Assembly: GCA_002812745.2 (NCBI GenBank)
Contig: NCSJ02000080.1
Coordinates: 83,089-147,088, forward strand
Reading direction: 5' to 3'
Length of the DNA stretch: 64,000 nucleotides
Source of the DNA: Scytalidium lignicola
Taxonomy: Eukaryota; Ascomycota; Leotiomycetes
Of this stretch, positions 47,816-59,261 are shown in pieces. The notes beneath the pieces are model-generated. The model was not told where the DNA came from, did no database searches, and saw only the letters and a program-made list of their open reading frames with translations. Within the stretch, counting starts at the first letter, position 1, and each line of letters begins with the position of its first letter. The position numbers were made by a program, and so were the translations under genes.

Positions 47816-48290
47816 ATTTTACCCTACTTCAAAGGCGAGCCGTTCCAGCAGTATGTAACTCTTGCAAAGGTGAGCGAGACACTGCGCTCCTAACGCGTCT
47901 ATCAATACAACCAAGCAGGGACTAACGGGGAGCTCTTGCTGACAATCAAGCATAGCAGGCCATGCACTCTTGCTCGAGCGATTTGTCCAGCCTAGCCCGT
48001 TCAAGTTCATCTGGTCCAGATGGAAGTGCTTGAGAGAGGGGAGAGCTTTGAAGAGATTAATGGGGAATTCAATACGCCAACACACTCATCGTTTACCATT
48101 TTGAGGATAATATTTACCATGCGATCACGAAATCTCGATGCCGATTCCCCGCCGAAGTCAAGATGGAAGAGCGTTGAGCATTTGCAAGTCTAGCAATATC
48201 TCTTCTAAGAAGCTGGCCTACGTGCCGAGAAGAATCGTCGTACTAGGCGATATAACACTTCGTAGAGCGAGGAGTCTCGAACGTGTCAGT
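47816..48290 (-). pseudogene. F-box/LRR-like gene remnant
   Basis: On the minus strand the pieces LDFGGESASRFRDRMVNIIL and, after a frame change near 48065, INLFKALPSLKHFHLDQMNL read like the leucine-rich tail of the F-box proteins expanded in fungi. The second piece runs on to a stop at 47819. No F-box or start codon is found upstream, so this is a broken fragment. Family assignment is by style only. Confidence 0.4.
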
Positions 48291-48324
48291 TGGGTAGCAA
48301 TTTGAGTGATTCTGGAATTCTCTT

Positions 48325-49579
48325 CTACATATCTGAAAATCCCGGCGTAGCAGCGATCTCACAAACATACTTCACACCTTTATTCTTCCCGGCCTTCATA
48401 GCCTTAAGAGCATCCGAAAGTCCCTCCAGTCCGTTCGACAGTACTTCGTAAGGATGTCCCTGAATCAGCTCATTTTCAAGAGCAAAGGTCAGATAGGCAA
48501 AAGCCACCGTCGCGAAGGCTCTCAGGCCAACATTAGGACTGTTCTCTCCATCCGGACCGTCTGGGTCGTTAGGCTCCCACAGACCCGGCGCGAAAGCGAC
48601 TTGACAATCAATGTTCTGGGGTATCTTTGTTACCCCTTCCTCCAGACGGAGAGATCGACCTAGATAGGAGTTTTCGGGATGGAGCACCTGACACAGGAGT
48701 TCTGATGTTCCTTCTCCGCAGATTGCATCAAATGCGAAGTGGTTGTCCTCCGGTGTGCTCCGGATCCTTTGAATAAGCTTCTCCGGACCCTGCCTGTAAT
48801 CCAGGAACATGTCACCCTTCTTCGGGTCAAGAATCGACTTGACCACGTCACCACTCTGGCCCGCGATAGCAATGATGGGATGGAGGTTGGCAAGCGAGGC
48901 CAACTTGACAGCGAAAGCGCCCACGGCGGACGAGGCGCCATACACGACAATCGGGTGCTTAGCATCTCGCGGCGCTGGATTCCAGGGTGTTGGCAGGGGC
49001 CGATTTTTGAAGACGCCAAGTGCTGCTGTGATGTACGCCAGTCCAAACGTCGAGGCTTCTGAATGTGAACCGGCGCAGTCAGTAAGTATATCTGACGAGA
49101 GAGAGAGGTATGGAATCATGTGTGCTTATCTGCCGAGCTTGGTTGCGTACATACCTGCAAACGAGACGTGTGGTGGCAGCAACGCTGTGGTGTATACCGG
49201 TCCGACTGAGTACTCGGCGAAGCCGCTGCTGTGGTTGACAGCCGTCACTCGATCTCCAACACGAAAATTGTGAACGTTTGGGCCTAAATTTCTGGCAGTT
49301 AGACTCACAGAGCACGTTATACAACCTAACCGAAACAATGGTGAACTAGCCAACGGCATGGACGTAGCCCGCAAAGTCCTTTCCAGCAGCCCGATAGACC
49401 GGATTCTTCAGCTCTCCATGCAGAGCTACGGAATCTGCTTCTCGAGCACCTTTCCAGTCGATCGGATTTATGCCAGCGTATACCGCACAAATGATGACTT
49501 CATCCTCGCGAGGCTCGGGAATGGCAGCGTCAGGTTCGAAAGAGACGCTCAAATCTTCTTTGATAATGGCTTGCCTCAT
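48325..49579 (-). CDS. Zinc-type medium-chain dehydrogenase/reductase (ToxD/trans-enoyl reductase-like)
   Basis: Three exons, 49579–49351, 49283–49155 and 49058–48325, give 363 residues. The catalytic GroES-like half has PREDEVIICAVYAGINPIDWK, KDFAGYVHAVG and FRVGDRVTA; the Rossmann half has VVYGASSAVGAFAVKLA. These proteins reduce quinones or enoyl thioesters with NADPH; members include LovC-type partners of polyketide synthases, but none is nearby. The zinc-binding cysteines of true alcohol dehydrogenases are absent, as usual in this subgroup. Intron 1 only works as a GC–AG intron (see findings). It is an apparently intact gene on the edge of the repeat zone. Confidence 0.85.
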
Positions 49580-51279
49580 AGTTGTTTGTGACACCCGATT
49601 CCGTCAGTGAAGTGATAGTGAAACTGCTTGCTGTGGATAATCTGTAAGAAGGCCAGGTGAGGTTGGCAGGTTGATTCTTTGGAACCATGCCACGGCGTTT
49701 TAAGTAGTATTTTCCGCAGAGGAAAACCCACTGACGCACAAGCATTATCCTTCTATACTGTGGGTACGGCTTGATGAATAATCTAAGCTGCTTTCATCAA
49801 TAATCAAGGTGTCGGCCAGTGAGTGAGACTTCTTCTGTATGTTCTGAGCCGTGAGTGGTCAAAGAGTCAAACACTGCTAGTTCCAGGAGATGATTCGCTG
49901 TTGTCATCGGTCGGGCAGATCCAATCCTACTATAGAAAGACCACAAGTTCCCCATTCAATGTTTCACTTACAGTAGTGCCTACCTACATGCCGTTGCAGG
50001 TGGATGCTGACATGCGTTCACATAAGGCTTCGGTACATGGAGTGATTTAGTTTACTCCTACCACGGATCAGTGCTGTGTACCGAACATCTCAAGCTTAAC
50101 ATGACGTCTTCACTTGTTGCTTGATTAGCGTACCGAACATCTCAGGCTTAACATGACGTCTTCACTTGTTCAATCCTATGTCATCATAAGTCACCAAAAA
50201 CGTTATCTTTATAAGCCGTAACTTACCAATAAAACTTATGCCCTAAATGGGTGGTTTTAAGTAATAGTAAATGAGAAACTGCCTAAGTCGATGGTATGAC
50301 AGTAATGTTAAAAAGAAGAACCAGTATCTGAGGAAAACACAACAAAAAAANGATGTAATTCAAAGTCAGATTATTAGAATGTTCTACAAAACTAATGTAA
50401 AACTTAAAGCAGAATTTCGTTTCTCTCATATGACACAATAATCCTGATATTCAACGACAAGGTTATATCCTCAAATAAATGTTTACATTTCATGTACAAC
50501 GCTTTAAAACAAGGGAAATAAGTGAATACAAGGTTTAAAATACCATTAATTATAATAATACTAATTTAATAAGTTATTATAAAAACATTAAATGTTTTAA
50601 TTAAAGTTAATTTTACTTCTTACTATAGTATCTAAACAGTATGGTAGAACGGAGTCAGCCCTGGCACCAGGTTGTAGACCAATCAATACCCTAGTATTTT
50701 AGCGCGTTAAAGAAACCGGGGGCTCCCACCAAGATCCAGACAACCGAGTTAAGGTTATGATTTCAAAGTAGGTATTTTGACGTATAAAACATGTAATACA
50801 AGTAAGTATAGCGATTCCATATTTTGCATCAGATTTCGCATAATCCCCATGGTTAAGTTGTTATTGTCGAGTTAAGGTCGCCCCATGATTTTAGAGAAGG
50901 TTCGTTAGTCAACATTAGACGGTACCCCAGAACACCCCGGAACCAAGAGCCAAGGGTTAATACAAAGCATGTTAGTAACATGCAGGTGAGTTAAACCACA
51001 CGTAATGTAGCCAAAAAATAGCAGAACAATATAATTTGATCAAAGTCAAGGATTATAGTCTATAAAGCCCCATCCAAAGATTATAATCCATAAAGTGTTA
51101 AACGAGATAAGATTTAATGTCCCCATTAAATACCAGGATCCGCGTCACCGTAAAAACGCGTGTTACAGAATCAGAAACGATCGTAAGACAGTAATTAAAC
51201 AGTAATAAAAGAATGATAACCAGTAAATAAAAGGGTTGTAGATTATATATTGTCAAATACAGTTAAAAACACAAGGAAA
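49580..51279. other. Intergenic region at start of repeat zone
   Basis: The first few hundred bases are the reductase promoter. A 41-bp direct repeat lies at 50078–50170. Beyond about 50200 the sequence is AT-rich with short direct repeats such as GATTATARTCYATAAAG (51050–51095). No gene is supported. Confidence 0.45.
50078..50170. repeat. 41-bp tandem direct repeat
   Basis: GTACCGAACATCTCARGCTT and the following 21 bases occur at 50078–50118 and 50130–50170 with one mismatch. The period is 52 bp. Possibly a small replication-slippage duplication. Confidence 0.9.
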
Positions 51280-51552
51280 ATGAAGGAATACGTCCATTTG
51301 CCCGAGTTTCCGGCCATCATTTGTACTACATGCAAATATGGCGTTTTACGTGACCATGTCGATGCCCATTTCACAGGGGAACCCCACGAAAGGTTGAGAA
51401 AAGCAGAGCGAGCAGAGTTGATGGAAGAAAGGATCTGCTTAGTAGAGATCTACTGCAATGAATCTATTGGTCGTTACGGTCAAAATATAGTAGTCGGGTT
51501 CAATAATAAAGTATTAATCATACTTGCTCTTAGGAGCCACATGATCCTATGA
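51280..51552 (+). pseudogene. Fragment of a C2H2-like/OrsD-type (DUF3505) protein, interrupted by a MITE
   Basis: From ATG 51280 the frame reads KEYVHLPEFPAIICTTCKYG, then VLRDHVDAHFTGEPHERLRK: an initial CxxC, then spaced His residues, resembling the N-terminal zinc-finger module of OrsD-like proteins that are widespread in fungi and often sit in dynamic regions. The frame runs into the left terminal repeat of a MITE at 51522 and stops in it. Nothing recognisable continues beyond 51687. Most likely a disrupted gene fragment. Confidence 0.5.
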
Positions 51553-51687
51553 GAATTATCCTAGGAGTGGCAGCGCTCATAGGAGCATATGTGCGTGGGA
51601 TCACCACTCCCATGACCGCTACGCTCCCAGGAGTCGCTCTCCAAGGACAATCATGATCCTAGGAGCGTATAGCTCCTAAGAGCAAGT
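51522..51687. mobile_element. 166-bp MITE with 16-bp terminal inverted repeats
   Basis: ACTTGCTCTTAGGAGC at 51522–51537 is perfectly inverted at 51672–51687. The interior is full of CCTAGGAG/CTCCTAGG-type subrepeats, so the whole element could fold on itself. There are no coding bases. A target-site duplication is not evident. It is inserted in or at the edge of the OrsD-type fragment. Confidence 0.75.
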
Positions 51688-52937
51688 TGAAATTTAACCA
51701 CGTGATTGGTAAAGTTCATAAGTGATCTGCTAAGGCAAGAAGTGGCTTCTCGTGGGGTTGCCGATATTGAAATAATAAAATAAAAATAGTGGGGAGCCGA
51801 ATTTTGACCCAATGATACGAAGTACGGAGTACGCCATGTGATCAGCCTCCTGTAGTTGTGCTACGATTTGAAGTGAGCTGGTTCAGAGTAATTTCGGTTT
51901 AGGCACTCCAACACTGAGTAAAGCGAACTGTAGCATAAATAATCGGAGTGCTTCAGCTTGTAGTACCCTAAACCAGAGTGCTTCAAGTTGTAGCACTACA
52001 GATTGGAATGCTCCAAGTGGCATTGCTTCGGGGTTTCTCACCGCATGGCCTAACACTCCAAGCTTTAGTGCTGCAAGTAGATGTGCTTTGTATATAGTTT
52101 ACCTTCAAGTACAGACACGGGGTCTATCGGTCTTGCCACCTCACCACTTTGGTATCATAACTAGTTTCTTTCAGAACTTCTCTCGCCCAAGTTAGTTAGG
52201 AACCTGGTGGTTCAATTTAGATGACCACTTTAAAAATGATCGCCTTGAGATTATTCGTATTGTGAGGGTTAGTGTATATGTCAGACCATAGGTCAGGTAA
52301 TTACGCGTACGCTCAGAGAACAGTGGCATTATGCCCCTTTTTCCAGCACCCTATTCCCCACTCAATTCACACTATCATAATTAGATTGTAGAAAGTCCTA
52401 GAACCATATTTCATACTATAAATCGTACTGTGGTTAGGTCTTAGGATAGAGAATCAACTAAAAAGTTCAGTGCACTTCTATTATCACTCCTGCATAAGGA
52501 TCTGACAGTATAAACCACACATTGCTAAATCAAAGGGCCACGTGGGTCACAACGTTCGCAAGAGCGATGATCGCAGCGATGATCAGGAAATAGTGGGGGC
52601 AATGATCGCTATAGGAAGATCATCCCGCATGATCAGGGGGTAGGTTATCATAGGTGCAAGATCATTACGGTGATAACGGTCCCGATCGCTTTTAGACAAT
52701 CCCCTTTTGGAATCCTTTTGTTGGGTGGACCTCTGGAGCCTCCAACCAGTCAGATGAACCTAGATCTAGGATCCGGTGGTGTGCATCATCAGTATACTGC
52801 TGGGGGTGATCTCTAGATCATCACCATCCGAATTTTGAGGTGGATATTTCAGAATGACGTAAGATGGTGTACTATAAAATAATTAGGTTTCAGCTAAAGG
52901 CACTTTCGCGTTTGCTAAGGGCACTTGGAATAACCGA
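51688..52937. other. Spacer with patches of short inverted and direct repeats
   Basis: 51880–52090 repeats GAGTGCTTCAAGTTGTAGCAC-like units. 52560–52690 has many GATGATC/GATCATC words. 52730–52850 has a GGTGATCTCTAGATCATCACC hairpin. These may be further decayed MITEs. No gene supported. Confidence 0.45.
51880..52090. repeat. Degenerate tandem/inverted repeats of an AGTGCTTCAAGTTGTAGCAC word
   Basis: At least five related copies in either orientation (for example near 51950, 51980, 52005 and 52055) with the ends AGTGC and GCACT. They look like an old hairpin-forming element rather than coding sequence. Confidence 0.45.
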
Positions 52938-52939
52938 TA

Positions 52940-55828
52940 ACGTAATTCCCTGTATGCCGGAACACCCGGTAATAGTTGGTGCGCTCGTAGCAGTTTTATC
53001 GCTTGCCAACCACCCAGGGGTGGTTGGCGACAAAAATCCATCACCGTTCAAAAATCCGTCACCTTTCGCGAAACCTCAAACATTAGAATCGCGTACCTTT
53101 TTCGCGTTTTATACTGTTATTACCATACAATTTCAAGACAAATACATAAAATCATGACAAGGACTTTTCCTGAAATGACTTCCACCTCTGATAATCAATT
53201 GCATCAAGCCATCCAGTGGTATTTGGATAATCAAAAANGACCTTGATGATCATACTACAGTTACAGCTACAACATATATATTCAAGCTCAAAATCAACAC
53301 TCTCTGGAAAGCAATTCAACGTGAATTAAACGCAAAAAAGCCTAAAATGCAACATAAACATCCTTCCTTCTTGAAATCACATTAAATTAAAGCTTTAATG
53401 GCTCATATTCGAAATCAAGCATATGATGGAAACCTATTAAACAGAGCTATGGTTTTAAGAGTAGTTACATACTTTAATAACAACAGAGAAGAGCTATCCA
53501 TGTTATGGTTATAACGATTTATAAAAGATAATCTAGGTTTTCATATTATCAAAACCAAACCAATTAAGAAGGAATAAATTTAAGCTTAAGATAAGGAGGT
53601 TATAAAACAATAATTTTTGAAATACAAGGATTTGAAGTACAAAAANCAAGGTTAAGAAGTATAATATTTACAATATGGATAAAACAAGCTTTTAAGTTAG
53701 TATTATACTTAAAGAGGAAGTTATTATACTAATAAAAATGAAAAAGATATTAAAAATAAATATATTCTCTTAGATATATCTTTTTACTAATAAATTATTA
53801 ACTTTATAAAGGTACTTTTCAAAATCACAAGTCTGTTACTATCATAGAATATATCTTTGTTGATGGAAAAGCACTTATTCCATTAATTATACTTGTTGAA
53901 AGTATATAGATTATAGAAAATTAAGTATAAAATAACTTTCTTAACAATATACACATTATTCTTATTGAAAAAGGATATACAAACAATCAAGTTAAAGTAA
54001 TTTAGCTATATCATTTTATTAAATATTCAAGTACAAAAGAAGGAATTTAATATTCATAAAAGTGTATATATATTAACTTAGAAATAAACCAACTAATTGA
54101 AAACAAGCTTCTCCTTATTAATGGACATGAATCTTATGAATCTACTAAATTTATAAAGCTTGCTTAAAAGCATCATATTATTCTTTTAGAGTTTCCATCA
54201 CATCTTACTCATATTCTTCAACCTTTAGATGTAAAAGTATTTTAGTTATATAAGCATTATCATAAACAAGTTGTATATAAAGTACTTAGTCACCTTGAAC
54301 TTGAATATATAGTTACATCTTTTCTTCATAATTTAATTAATATTCAAGTAAAAACTTTTATAGAAGTTATTGTACATTATGCTTTTTGAGAAAGTAGTAT
54401 ATAACTAATTAATGTTAACAAAACACTTTCAAAACTTTATATTTATTCTATTCTTAATCACTTAACAAAGTTAACATTTCTAATTCTTCCTTTAATATTT
54501 AAAACTGCTTATTATAGTATTCAAGCTTTAGAAAAGCTTGAAACATGAATTCTAGAAGTATTCTTTAGTCTTTCAACTTAATAACATTTATCTACAATTA
54601 AAAGTGCAAAGTTTATACTTGATTATTTGAATCTTATTAGAATTGAGCATTCTATGACTATATCAAGGATAAATGAACTGTTAAATGCTAAAGTACAAAG
54701 TTGAAAAAGGATTACCAAGTCTAAAGATGGAGATTATATTGTTGATCTTCATGAAAAGCTTCATCTCAAGAAACAATGTAAAGAGGCAACTTTACAAAAA
54801 CAAGCTAAAATTACTTAAAAGAAACAAGAGGCACAAATTAAAAAGATATATCTTAAAGAGTTAAAAGAGTAGAAAGCAAAGGAAAGAGAGTATAAAGCTG
54901 CAATTTAACGTATTACCAAAGGAAGGAAGACTAAACAACACCTTATGCTAGCATATTTATTAGTAAAAACACCTAATAAACCAGCTAATCCAACAATACT
55001 TAAAGAAACAATAACGTCTATAGATAAAGAGCAAGGAGTTGATTTTATATTGGATAGCACATATAATTTTCTATCAAGCCAATATATAACTGTAGATAAT
55101 GTTGTTGAGCAGCCTGGAACAGTAGTAGATGATCCATAAGCAACAGATGTTACCCTTACTACAATTGCTACAACTATTATTATTACTACTACTACTATAA
55201 CTACTATAGCTACAAAACCATTATGGTTGGATCAAGATTTTATGGAATTCGAAGAGTAGATGCATTAAAATATATATCCTGTTCTTTATTCAGATACAAA
55301 TTGTATAGCAAATTGTATGGTACAGCAATCGCCGAAAGGTGACGGATTTTTGAACGGTGATGGATTTTTGTCGCCAACCACCCCTGGGTAGTTGGTAAGC
55401 GATAAAANCTGCTACGAGCGCACCAACTATTATACCGAAACACTGAAATCTACTACAAAATCAACGAAAACTGCACATTAATAGCTTAACGGTTATACAA
55501 TTATATTTAACTAAACTTTAATATCTATTTATCTAATTGATAATCAATAAGTATACAAATTTTAACGTGTTTAGCATTTATAGTATATGCTATATAATAA
55601 AATAGCCTTGTATTAAAGGTTTAAAATCTAATCTAACCATATTACAAGCACTTAAACAAAAAATCGACTAAATATTTGGAATTAAATTAAAGTAATTAGC
55701 TATTTTACAAAGAACTATTTTTTTNAAACTTTGTAGTTGTTGAGCTTTTAAAGATTGAATTTTCTCGATTTTGTAGTAAATTTCAGTGTTTCGGTATACC
55801 GGGTGTTCCGGCATACAGGGAATTACGT
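52940..55828 (+). mobile_element. Pogo/Fot1-like DNA transposon, decayed, with long terminal inverted repeats
   Basis: The left end ACGTAATTCCCTGTATGCCG starts at 52940, its inverse ends at 55828, and both are flanked by TA (52938–52939 and 55829–55830), the expected target duplication. The terminal repeats extend about 140 bp (to CCTTTCG), with only a few G/A, C/T changes. The interior (53155–55140) encodes a stop-ridden transposase on the plus strand: a start MTRTFPEMTSTSDNQLHQAI, then near 54180–54260 the hallmark LEFPSHLTHILQPLDVKVF of pogo DDE enzymes. Without the nested 365-bp MITE it would be about 2.5 kb. The transposase cannot be functional as written. Confidence 0.85.
55433..55797. 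mobile_element. 365-bp MITE nested in the right terminal repeat of the pogo element
   Basis: It begins TACCGAAACACTGAAATCTA at 55433 and ends with the inverse (TAAATTTCAGTGTTTCGGTA) at 55797. TA flanks it on both sides (55431–55432, 55798–55799). Removing it and one TA restores the pogo terminal repeat exactly as seen on the left (ACCAACTATTACCGGGTG), which proves insertion. No coding capacity. Confidence 0.88.
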
Positions 55829-55830
55829 TA

Positions 55831-56328
55831 CCGGCCCCAACCTAGCCTTACATAATTACATCTCGCACTCACATACAAATTTATACTGTGCGAAGAGACT
55901 CAGCAGTGAGATTTATGCAATTTATTCAATCCGGATAATTATTCTAGCTAATAAAGCATTAAGTAACACCTTCAACTTCGCCTGCTACTAATCAAACTAC
56001 AAGAATTCACTGGATATGTTAAAAGTATATAATAAATACAGGCTATAAAAGAAGTAATTCCTGATCAAACTCAACATTTAGTCTGGCTAAGCATGTCTCC
56101 TAAAACTTAAACATAAAAAATAAATATTACAATATGTTCAATAATTAACTAAATTAAATCGTCTGACTTTTATATGTTCATTAATTTTCCAATTTGAGTA
56201 AACTTTAGTAAGTTCTTATATTGTCTACAAAGTATTTTGTGAAAGTTCAGAATTCAAGACAATTTATACATCATAGCCGAAATTAGATATTCATAGTAAA
56301 TAGTAGTATTAACACTATTTTAAGTTAT
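55831..56328. other. AT-rich spacer between two transposons
   Basis: No gene, terminal repeat or RNA recognised. Confidence 0.4.
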
Positions 56329-56534
56329 TGTCATATCCTAAAGTGGCCTGTTTTTCGCGAATTCGAGCCCCGTGCACGCCTTTTTGCAGCGCGTACCATA
56401 GTAAATTAATGTAGAGGACTAAATCAACGAATTGACACTCTATTCGATCGATCTATCGCTTGTTTCTTGAACTAATCGAATTGACTGATATATACTGAAC
56501 GTTTTAACCCTATAATATCTATATAATCTATCCA

Positions 56535-57540
56535 ATGACTCCAAACCTTTGCAAGGAGGTAGTCGAAGCTATCGAAAGTGCTCTCTTGAACTCCGATGAT
56601 AACAAATATATGATTATTACTACTTTTGACGTTTCTTACAAAACTGTTCGATATATTGCTCAAGGTATACAACTTTATACAATCGTTGGATTAGATATAG
56701 GGAAATGCACTGGCAGACTTTTAATGGTTACCCTTGAAATCGAAGAAGCAGTTATTGAATTAGTAACAATGTCTAATGAGATATTTTAGGATAAGATCAC
56801 AGACTTTGTATACAACGAATTCAACATACAATTATTACAATCAATAGTTTCCAAACTTCTAAAGAAGCTTGATATTAACTATAAAAAGCTCAAAATCATA
56901 ACCATTTAACAAAATCAACATCTTATCAATAATTAGAATATTGAATTTGCAGAATGAAGAGTTGACCAACTTATTTTTGCAAATGAATCTAATAATACTA
57001 AATGTACAAGACATTAGAAATATGGATAAGCATTTATTAGTAAGCTAACAAAAGTTAAAAAGTAATTGAAACAATCGAAGAAGTACTTAATTTTACTAGT
57101 ATATACAATAGAAAGTTATATCATAACAATTATTGTTAAAGGAAGTATAACAACTAATATATTCAAGTAATAGATTAAAACTGATATACTGTTATTATAT
57201 AATCCTTAACTGTATAAGAGGTCAGTTTTAATAATAGACAATTGTATAATTCATAGAAAAGTATACTTTTAATTACTTTATAATATTAAAGGTGTTTTGC
57301 TCAAGTTTTTACCTTTATATTACTTATTTTTCAACTTAATCAAAGAGAGTTTCAATGATTTAAAGAAGTGGATTCATTAGTATTATACTTCTTATCAAGA
57401 TATTAAGGTTGATTTTAAAGCTCTACTCTATATTAGAATTGACAAAGTAAGAAGAAGAAGTAATTATAAAGCTGTTAAGAATACAAATAGCCATTTTCAT
57501 CATTCAGGTTATCAAATAATTGAAAATACAAAAATCTAAT
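56535..57540 (+). pseudogene. Tc1/mariner-type (DDE_3) transposase remnant
   Basis: The first 84 codons are open: VSYKTVRYIAQGIQLYTIVG, then DIGKCTGRLLMVTLEIEEAV and VIELVTMSNEIF resemble the helix-turn-helix and linker of fungal Tc1-like transposases. After the first stop the same frames continue with LLKKLDINYKKLKII and, near 57340, FFNLIKESFNDLKKWI, the last DDE block. The first catalytic acidic block reads FANESNNTK, where an Asp is expected before the Glu. Multiple stops make it inactive. Confidence 0.75.
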
Positions 57541-57968
57541 TAATTCTACTATACATAATAAAAGCTATTAAACCTCTAAATCTATAAGAATTACTATAAA
57601 GATTAATAAATCAAAGTAATTCTTGTACTCCTTTTTCTACTCTAGTATATACATTCAAACAATTATAACAATTCTATATAAGAAACCATGTAATTTAAGC
57701 TAACTATTATTAAGTTAGTTAAATAGAATAAGAAGGATATCTTAGTTTAGTAGAATTATAAGTACTAATTCAATCTTATTACTTTTTTTGATGTAAAAGA
57801 AAGTATTTATGTATATATTCAGTAAATGACAAAATTAAACCTTTATTATTATAATTAGGTTGAATAAAGCTTGATAAACAAATTGATTCCTTACTAGATA
57901 AGCTAGTTTAGCCTTAACTTGTTAGTTGATTTGAAGAGGTTAAGGTTCTTATATTGAAGATGATATTA

Positions 57969-59089
57969 TTATTGTATAATAACATTAATAAAACATTTTT
58001 AAACCTTAATTACTTTACTTTCTCTTTCTTTTACTGTAAAACAAAATATTAATTCTCCTTTTCTCTAATCATGTAAATTATCTTTGAAGATAAAGCCTTT
58101 AACATTGATCTATTCTTTTTAATCTCATCTGCTTATGCTTTTATTATTGTTATCAAAATCAGAGTATACTTGATTCTCTTATTACTTATCATCTTATCTT
58201 AACAGATTTTAAATCAATTAACATAAGTTAAAACCTTATAACAATAATACTCAAACAATATATGTACAATTTTACATGTAAGTTAATCTTCGATTATTTA
58301 ATTTAATTCTTCGATCTAAATCTTAGTTATACTTTGTAATCGTTTAATTATAAGAGTTATAACTTTGTTTTCAAATTCATTCTCTGTCAAAGCTTGAAAA
58401 ATTCATTTTAAAGATAGTTTCTCTGGTAAAACTAACTTTGTAGTTAAAACAAGTATAAGTTTGTTATATAAATCAAAGTTAACAACATATCAAACCTTAA
58501 TTTAAAGAATATCCTCTTTTTTAACAAGCTGATTTTTCAGGAGAGTTTTAAGCTTTTCTTACTTGATATTAAATGTTATATTATATTCAGTAAGCTTGAG
58601 AATACTGTTAAAATAGCACTTTAATCAGTCTTTACCTTAAAGAGGCTCTTGAATATTCTTTTACTTCATAATCTCAATAACTCTTGTTCTAGCTTACTTT
58701 ATAATATCAGTGAAATTCAGGTGATTATCTACATTTATATCTTTAAGAGACCTTTCAGATAAAACCATCAAACCTTTAAAAAACACCTTTATTCTAAATT
58801 CAAGATTGTAAGGTCGTTTTAGTAGTATATCAGTCAAATTGAGCGGAGAAAAGGAGGTGTTTCTCAACGGTTCAATAGCTATAAGAGAGTTAGAACCAAT
58901 CACTGGAGAACTAGAACTAATTGCTGAAGGTCTGACAGTTATACAAAGCGATGGAGTAGGAGTAACCCTTAGAATCAGACATGTTCGAGGTGTAGGAGGC
59001 TCTGGAGGCTTTGGAGGCTCTAAAACCTTCTTCGTACGTCGTTTGGCACGTGGTTTAGGTGCTGAACGGCGAGCTTTTTTGGGTGGCAT
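57969..59089 (-). pseudogene. Accessory frame of the Tc1-type element, function unknown
   Basis: Starting at ATG 59089 on the minus strand, 131 codons are open: a very basic, AT-hook-like start MPPKKARRSAPKPRAKRRTK, then a proline-rich stretch, and SLKDINVDNHLNFTDIIK before the first stop. Reading on past stops, and comparing with the second copy (62250–62796), reveals more coding-like sequence such as FDFDLYNELVLISITKSALL and TTKIQIEELNQIIKDQL, ending about 57969. The original protein was perhaps 370 residues. It converges on the transposase. I recognise no domain; a DNA-binding partner of the transposase is one possibility. Confidence 0.5.
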
Positions 59090-59261
59090 ATCGATTCAAG
59101 CACTTCGTACGCAAATAGCACGAAAAACAAGTGTAGAAACGTGTCGTATGGTAGTCAATTCGTTGATTTAGTCCTCTACATTAATTTACTATGGTACGCG
59201 CTGCAAAAAGGCGTGCACGGGGCTCGAATTCGCGAAAAACAGGCCACTTTAGGATATGACA

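Larger units (their letters stand above)
56329..59261 (+). mobile_element. Tc1/mariner-type transposon with 108-bp terminal repeats and two convergent frames
   Basis: The 108 bases at 56329–56436 are repeated, inverted and without a mismatch, at 59154–59261 (outer end TGTCATATCCTAAAGTGGCC). The 2.93-kb interior carries a transposase remnant on the plus strand and a second frame on the minus strand, both listed separately. The middle is heavily AT-mutated with many stops, while the ends are not. I find no clear target duplication. A second, inverted and partial copy occupies 62.2–64.0 kb. Confidence 0.85.

Noticed and set aside
50041..52940. Possible CRISPR-like array from the many short repeats
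   Set aside because: Repeats are irregular in spacing and inverted, and the host is eukaryotic; MITE and foldback explanations fit better.
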